Source of the DNA: Paracentrotus lividus
Taxonomy: Eukaryota; Echinodermata; Echinoidea; Camarodonta; Echinidae
Reading direction: 5' to 3'
Assembly (NCBI GenBank): GCA_940671915.1
Contig: CALNVZ010003426.1
Coordinates: forward strand, 24,295,603 to 24,359,602
Length of the DNA: 64,000 nucleotides
Made by a program: the position numbers and the translations under genes. The notes beneath the pieces are model-generated. The model saw only the letters and a program-made list of their open reading frames with translations, had not been told where the DNA came from and did no database searches. The stretch's first letter is position 1; each line of letters begins with the position of its first letter. Positions 34,632 through 64,000 of this stretch are shown in pieces.

Positions 34632-36125
34632 AGGGGAAGTTCACCCTAGAATTTTATTGGTCTTAAAAAATGCAGAAAAATAAAAGAAAAATATGAGTGA
34701 AGGTTTGGAGAAAATCGACCAAAAAATGATAAAGTTATGACTATTCAAAGTTTTGATTCTGTGACGTCACATGCGAGCAGATCTCCTATGTGTTATGTAG
34801 TGTAAATTCCATAAAATGTCATTTTTTTTCAGAAGAAATCAATTATGTCACCTGTGCCGTAGATATACCATCAAACATACAGTGGTGGCCAAAATTATTA
34901 GAACACCAAGTAAATTCAAATGAGTTTAGTTGTTTTCATTCAGTTGACCATTTAAATATCTTTGAAATGCCTGAAATGTCTACAAAAGTCATTATTACAC
35001 TTTAAAAACTAAATAACATAGTCATGCGTTTCGAACTCGCCCCCAAATCGCCTTTTTTGTGTTACGCTACCAATTGTAAAATCTAAAAAATCTTGCCCAT
35101 ATCAGGATCAAAGTCTCATAACGTTAAAAATATCAAGTCTCTCCTTACAAAAGTATACATTTTCTGAAAGGAAATTTCATGAGAATGTCAAAAATGTCAT
35201 TCACAATACGATAGGGTGAAGTAGTAACATGTTCTGTGGGAATTTTTTGAATTATTTGTGAGGGGCCCCAAATTTTTATTTTAGAGCCCCCATTTAAGTC
35301 CCCTTTTCCTCTGACCGTTAAAATTTCATCATATTTGAATTGCTTAGAAATTTCCTTTTAAAAAATATACATATACAAGGAATGTTTTCATTTAATGAAA
35401 AATAGTCTTAACCTTCAATAGGCATGGCTATTTTGGTCATCTCACCACCAAGGGAGGGGGCGAATCCACCCCTCCCCATTGGAACAAATTTTCTGAAACT
35501 TGGCAGGTATTTGAGGTATATTAGAATGAATAAGCCTGCTAAGTTTCTTACTTCTACCTCAAATACTTTTTGAGTAATGGGCATATGTAATTAGTATTTT
35601 ACTTTTTTACATTTGGACTACATGTTTAATACACAAGTCTATGGGGAAACCAAAAGCGCATAGCGCAACTGTTTTTAATGCTGCGCATTACCAGATGGTC
35701 GAAACTATATAAATTTGGTATCGAAATATACGTAAGACCCTATGCTAAAAAGTCATGAAAGCTCATGGCACACACACGATATCTTTAACCATATTTCGGC
35801 AAATGAACTAGGGCATTGATAATCCCATAGACTTTGTGTAGGTTCAGGTGTTCTAATAATTTTGGCCACCACTGTATGTTCATATGCATGACTATATCAA
35901 ATTCACCCATTCCTTTATCAAGAACCATGACAAAAAGACAAATTTATGGAATTTAGATACACAACCAATGGGAGAGCTGCTCGCACGTGACGTCACAGAA
36001 TCAAAACTTTAATTATTCATAACTTTGCTATTTTTTGGTCGATTTTCTTCAAACTTTCACTAATATTTTTCTATTATTTTTCTTCATTTTTTAAGACCAA
36101 TAAAATTCCAGGGTGAACTTCCCCT
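34632..36125. mobile_element. TTAA foldback MITE (GTTCACCC family) split by a nested insertion
   Basis: Ends read AGGGGAAGTTCACCC on both sides in inverted orientation, with the same TGACGTCAC and GCGAGCAG blocks as the copy at 15 kb. TTAA follows the right end (36,126-36,129); the left flank is TGAA, one base off. A 995-bp mariner-like element sits inside, so without it this copy would be about 497 bp, matching its relative. Confidence 0.85.
34880..35874. mobile_element. Tc1/mariner-like non-autonomous element, 995 bp, nested
   Basis: Terminal inverted repeats begin CAGTGGTGGCCAAAATTAT at 34,880 and end in the exact reverse at 35,874, with TA on each side (34,878-34,879 and 35,875-35,876). 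TA target sites and CAGTGG.GGCCAAAA ends are classic for Tc1/mariner. The interior shows no transposase or DDE/D domain, so it is internally deleted or replaced. The close match of the ends suggests a fairly recent insertion. Confidence 0.9.
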
Positions 36126-36802
36126 TTAATTAATTTGAGCATATTCTTGGTCAACAAAGAAGATACAGACTTGGCAAGGTGGCAATGTAACTTGATCATG
36201 CACTTTATGATAAGGGTCTGTTGCTTAAGTAAGGGACTGTCTACTTTTAAAAAGTATCTTCTTTAATGATATGGCCCATTGTCCAGTTCTTGCAAGTTTT
36301 AAGAAAATGAAACTACTGTCACTGCTGTTCCGTTAGCATTGAATAATATAGCATGCGAAGTGACACTGGTGAAAGTATTCGCATAAGTCTTTCATCCTTT
36401 GACAAAAACTTGTAGAAAATAGATTTTGTACCTGACACATTAATTTGCAATTTAGTTAGTTATGTGTTTCATCTATCATTAAAGAAAGGGATCAATGCAA
36501 TGGCGAGTACATGTATATCATCGTCAACTATAAGATTATATTCATATAAATAACAAAAATAGATGAGCTGGGAATTTGGCCCCTCAAAAAATGGATTACC
36601 TTTTTATCTTTTATTATGCACTGTACATTTGTCACTCAATCTCTCTGCCTGTAACTAGCATTTAATTATCTCTCCAACCGTCATTGCATAATACAGAAGA
36701 CCAGTTACTCCGTCGCAGAAATGCATCAAATATTTTTTACGTATTAAATTGCATTAGTCCATTATGAAGCACAAGTCTGGCCCTTGACCTTTTGAGTGAC
36801 CA

Positions 36803-36942
36803 TGGGGCCCTGTTTCTTGAAACCATATACTTCTAAGTTCATGGACATCGCATCGAAATGTGTATTAATTCTAGTAAAACACGTGTCCCTATGGGTTGTC
36901 CAAGAACTTAGACTTATGATGGTTTCAAGAAGCGGGCCCCAG
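36803..36942. mobile_element. 140-bp foldback (GGGGCCC...TTTCTTGAAACCAT)
   Basis: Left arm GGGGCCCTGTTTCTTGAAAC and the mirrored GTTTCAAGAAGCGGGCCCC, with ACTTCTAAGTTC/GAACTTAGAC and GGACATCG.. blocks inside. Small non-coding foldback; overlapping open frames on both strands are shadows of it. Confidence 0.7.
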
Positions 36943-38540
36943 TACAGATGTCTGGAAATTCTTCCACAGTGTAGCATCAGAACTTGGTTTGTCACAGTGA
37001 GCAACATACGTTTTAGCAACACAAACAGTATTTAGACAAGTTGTAGTTTATGGCAGGGCTGATCATTCTTATCAACAACCACACTGTTTTCAAGAAGGGA
37101 GCTGCTTTGTTGGTATAGTGGTGTGAGAGCCACTCTTAATCTTTGTGCTTGTCTCTCAAATCTCACTCTCCTTCCCCCTCTTAATTGTAATGCCCCTTTC
37201 TCTAATGTGGCTTTCTTCCTCTTTTTCTTTTATCGCTCAAAATCTCCATTTTCATTATGTTTTCTTTATCAAGAATACCATGATATTGAAATCATATATT
37301 GTAACTATTTCATGAGAGTTCAAGTAGCATGGTAAAAAGTTGGTTAAACATGTGGAGGTATATTTAACTTGCAAGTTCACACAGAATGGCAATGATGTAT
37401 GATGACTTGTTTTCTTCCAAATTAGCTCAAAAACACACTTTACTGAAATAAAAATTGTACAAGCGATTAAATATTTCTAACTTTTTAGAGAAGCCAGCTC
37501 TCTTTAATTCATAAGTATCAATCTTGATTTGGTCAATAATATATTATTTACATTCAATCACTTTCAAGAATTATGTTACTACATGTACATTTTAAGAATA
37601 AAATAGTGAACCAAAATTACGCACAAATGCATATTTCCCATTAGAAAATGTTAGGATTGTTTTGACTTGATGACTTAACAAATAATTACAGTCAATCCTG
37701 CAAAAGTCAACCTTTTGTAAGTTGAATAATCACATAAGTTGAAGAAACTTTTCAGTCCAGTTTGTACAGGACATGAGTTATTCATCTCTCCTTTATAGTC
37801 AAATGTTTCTAGTCAAAATTTCTATTGTCCCAAGAAATTCGTCTAAGGCAGAGTTACCTGTATATTAATAATGGTGCCTTCTTCAAACGTTAAAAGCACA
37901 TAGTAGCTGCCTTCTTAGCTACTCATTGCAGTTGACTTGAGAATGCCAAAATAAGGAATTTAAAGTTCTTGATTCAGCCTCTCAAATGCATGAAGAGGTC
38001 GACATTATTATTATAATTACATATCAGATAATTTCTATTCTTTATATAGAACCTCATTCATGTTCTCATCTAACCACCCTAATATGACATGAATCAAGTA
38101 GTAAACACACTGTTTTATAGCTTATTATATAACTCATGCTAAGAATGTTGAATAATCCTGTCCTCTGATTGGTCAAAAGTCTGGTCATAGTTTTAGCCAG
38201 GGCTGGCCAGGGAGGCTGAGCGTTCAATAGTCATCGTTCAATAGTCGTTTTCAATAGTCATTTTTTCAACGGCAGTCAATCCGTGTGTTGTGCGAGCGCA
38301 GACACCATTGTGAAGGCTTTTGAAATGTATAGACTACAATGTATTTATTATATTTGGTAAGTATCAGAACCTTTCATTGATTCATGTTTTTGTTTTTGTT
38401 TTGTTCAGTATGCTAGGCATACACTGTAGTTGTTTTTAAAGCCTCGACTGGGGGGCCTTCCATCCTATTATGACCCATCAGCTAGATGGACGTTTGACCG
38501 GAGAAAAACAAAACATGTCAGAGTTTTTCTTCGTTATATA
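36943..38540. other. intergenic spacer
   Basis: No gene recognised. A decayed partial copy of the next hairpin lies at about 38,433-38,510 (GGGGGGCCTTCCATCC and CTAGATGG words). Confidence 0.5.
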
Positions 38541-38542
38541 AA

Positions 38543-38705
38543 ATATATAGTGACTGCCTTAATATTCGGGGCATAGTTGTTTCTAAAGGCTCTCGGGGGC
38601 CTTCCATCCAGCTATGACCCCTCGGCAAGCCTCGGGGTCATAGCTGGATGGAAGGCCCCCTCGAGCTTTAGAAACAACTATTGCCCCTCATGGCATTCAC
38701 TATAT
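38543..38705. mobile_element. 163-bp foldback with a near-perfect GC-rich hairpin core
   Basis: The core pairs GGGGGCCTTCCATCCAGCTA to its exact reverse around a loop of about 11 bases (TCGGCAAGCCTC region). GTTGTTTCTAAAG and ATATAGTGA blocks outside are also mirrored, giving arms of about 75 bases. It lies just beyond the 3' end of TTLL1. Confidence 0.8.
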
Positions 38706-39637
38706 CTATACTATTATTCCAATTATTGGATTCAATCCAGCACAGTGCTACATGTAACTCTCCATTCTCTGGGCCTGGACCATTTTACCATATCTGATAT
38801 TGTGAAAGTATTGGTCAAATATATGAAACAAAAACAATAATTCAGTTTGGTATAAATGACTAGAAAAGTATTCATTTAGGCATGATTCCATAAGAAAAAC
38901 TACATTATTTGGAAATAATAATAAATAACACTTTTTATACCAGTCAGGAGCCAGCAAAAATAGAGCTTTCTGATTGGCTGCTGGAATTAAGGATTGATGC
39001 AAGTGGGGTTTTTTAATCAGGTGGCAGCCGTTGCCTGACCGCGCAGTGACCTTGTGTAAACAAACTTTCCATGGTACCATTCGCATCAACCAATAAAATC
39101 ACACTTGAAATCACGCCAGCCAATAAAATTGCAGAAATTGAAACAAATTTGTATATACTGCAAATTGAGCTAGCTCATGACATGAAATGCTATGTTTGGG
39201 GTATCTTTGGAAAGATGAAGATGATGAACTTATTTTCTTGTCAAATCATTGAAAATGTAGAGTATTTGTAACTGGTTAATCCGGATTTTAATGAGATATA
39301 TATCCAACAATTTAGGTCGTACCATGAGCACACTTTTACAGTAATATGTAATTTGTATTGAGCATCTGCAAACTTTCACCAACAGATTAGTTCAAAGCCA
39401 ACACACATAGTAAGCTCAAGATTTCTGACATATAACCTACCAGTATTAATTTTATGAACAAATAAACCTGAAATAGTTATAGGTCCTACACATGACCATC
39501 ATCTCATGTTATGGTTCTTGAACAATTTGCTTCAATGATCCTGATTTGAAAGACTTTTAACCTCTAAGGTCATAGGTGAATCATTCAAGGACACCTCAAA
39601 AGCAATGCAAATTTTAACACTGGGAGCCTGAGAGTCT
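38706..39637 (-). other. downstream of TTLL1; probable 3' UTR and spacer
   Basis: No coding. On the minus strand an ATTAAA at 39,012-39,017 could be the polyadenylation signal, about 620 bases after the stop codon; no AATAAA was noted nearer. Confidence 0.35.
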
Positions 39638-63356
<23,719 letters not shown>

Positions 63357-64000
63357 CTGCAAGTAATTAAAGGGCCGGATTGCAATAAATTGATAATCTT
63401 GAATAAACACAAGAATGGCATTATAAATTGATAAAGAGCCTGTACACAGCACATTAATGAGATGCAGTAACATGAATGATATTCAAATTGCAATTTATTT
63501 GACTGAGCTCCTTTCGCCAACATGATTATAAACAAAGAGGTCAGACTGGTATCCCTTAAAAATTGGAGTCTAATTGCCTGCTTTAATTACATTCGAGATA
63601 ACTATGATTTCATACTCAAATTTTGAAAACCACATGCGTTTCAACGCAGCACAACATACACTACATTTCCTGTCTTGAAGTCCCCATGCCTACCAGGCCG
63701 CTAAGCTTTCAACAGAGCAGTAGTTCCGTATTTATTGTGCACGGCCATGTTCTTAGCCTCGTTTATTTCCACTGTTTTAAGATGAATAATGACTTGCATT
63801 GGATCTAAATATTTTAGTAATTTGTTTTTACGGTCAGAGCAATAGAATTTTATTCATTTTGATCTCTTCTGCATTGGTTTGGGAAGATACCAACTCCCTT
63901 GAACCCTAAAAAGAAAAAAACATTTTTTTTGACGTATATCAAGATTGGGGGAGGGGGGCTCTGTGAGAAGCGGCGGCTCATTGAGCCCCCCCCCCCAGTC
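63357..64000. other. TTLL1 upstream intron; GC-rich inverted repeat at the window edge
   Basis: The acceptor of exon 63,291-63,356 is CTTGCAG on the minus strand. No further coding exon was found up to 64,000. From about 63,946 the words GGGGGAGGGGGGCTC and GAGCCCCCCCCCCCCCAGTC are mirrored, possibly the end of another piggyBac-type element, cut by the window. Sequence at 63,820-63,880 resembles 50,440-50,500. Confidence 0.45.

Noticed and set aside
34790-35005. 71-codon frame spanning the edge of the mariner-like element
   Set aside because: It crosses the boundary between two transposons, so it cannot be an evolved gene; no transposase motif.
37098-37122. tRNA A-box-like TTGGTATAGTGGTG
   Set aside because: No B box and no cloverleaf follow within 80 bases.
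63880-63905. Minus-strand GGGAGTTGGTATCTTCC resembling TTLL1 exon 4 (GGGGAATTGGTATCTTCC)
   Set aside because: Similarity is limited to about 18 bases and then lost; it is not in the right order for an upstream TTLL1 exon. It may be a chance or decayed fragment.

Overview
This window looks like nuclear DNA of a marine invertebrate deuterostome, most likely a sea urchin or another echinoderm. The evidence is intron-rich genes with GT-AG splice sites, vertebrate-like but divergent immune and ciliary proteins, very many small foldback DNA transposons, repeated TACATGTA octamers, and a foldback element that resembles the TU elements described from sea urchins. No bacterial, organellar or viral genes are seen, and no retroelement with a readable reverse transcriptase. 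Species assignment is inference only.

Layout. Bases 1 to about 15,000 hold no intact gene. They carry microsatellites, degenerate minisatellites (one built on GGCGCCAAATT), a 2.2-kb foldback element, a TTAA-flanked piggyBac-type element and a decayed LGR/relaxin-receptor-type GPCR pseudogene at about 9.3-10.4 kb. Bases 17,123 to 28,546 (+) hold a complete seven-exon gene for a 520-residue Death-domain plus SEFIR-domain adaptor, best read as Act1/CIKS (TRAF3IP2)-like, a predicted link in IL-17-receptor-type signalling. Bases 28.5 to 39.6 kb are intergenic, between two convergent genes, and hold several foldback elements. One of these has a five-unit TTAGGG core inside inverted arms. Bases 39,638 to 63,356 (-) hold twelve coding exons of TTLL1, the catalytic subunit of a tubulin polyglutamylase complex. 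The first roughly 40 codons lie beyond the right edge of the window.

The TTLL1 locus contains an assembly problem. About 4 kb carrying four exons occurs twice, on either side of a 25-base N gap. The left copy has small deletions in coding exons and extra sequence; the right copy is clean. The two copies look like unmerged contig ends or two haplotypes. They differ by a 591-bp TTAA-flanked foldback element, present in one and cleanly absent in the other, so they record both a filled and an empty site.

The two genes do not obviously work together: one is an innate-immune adaptor and the other a tubulin-modifying enzyme of cilia and neurons. The most unusual material is the mobile DNA: at least three families of TTAA-flanked elements, a nested mariner-like insertion, a 5.8-kb element with mirrored motif triplets in a TTLL1 intron, and the telomere-cored foldback.
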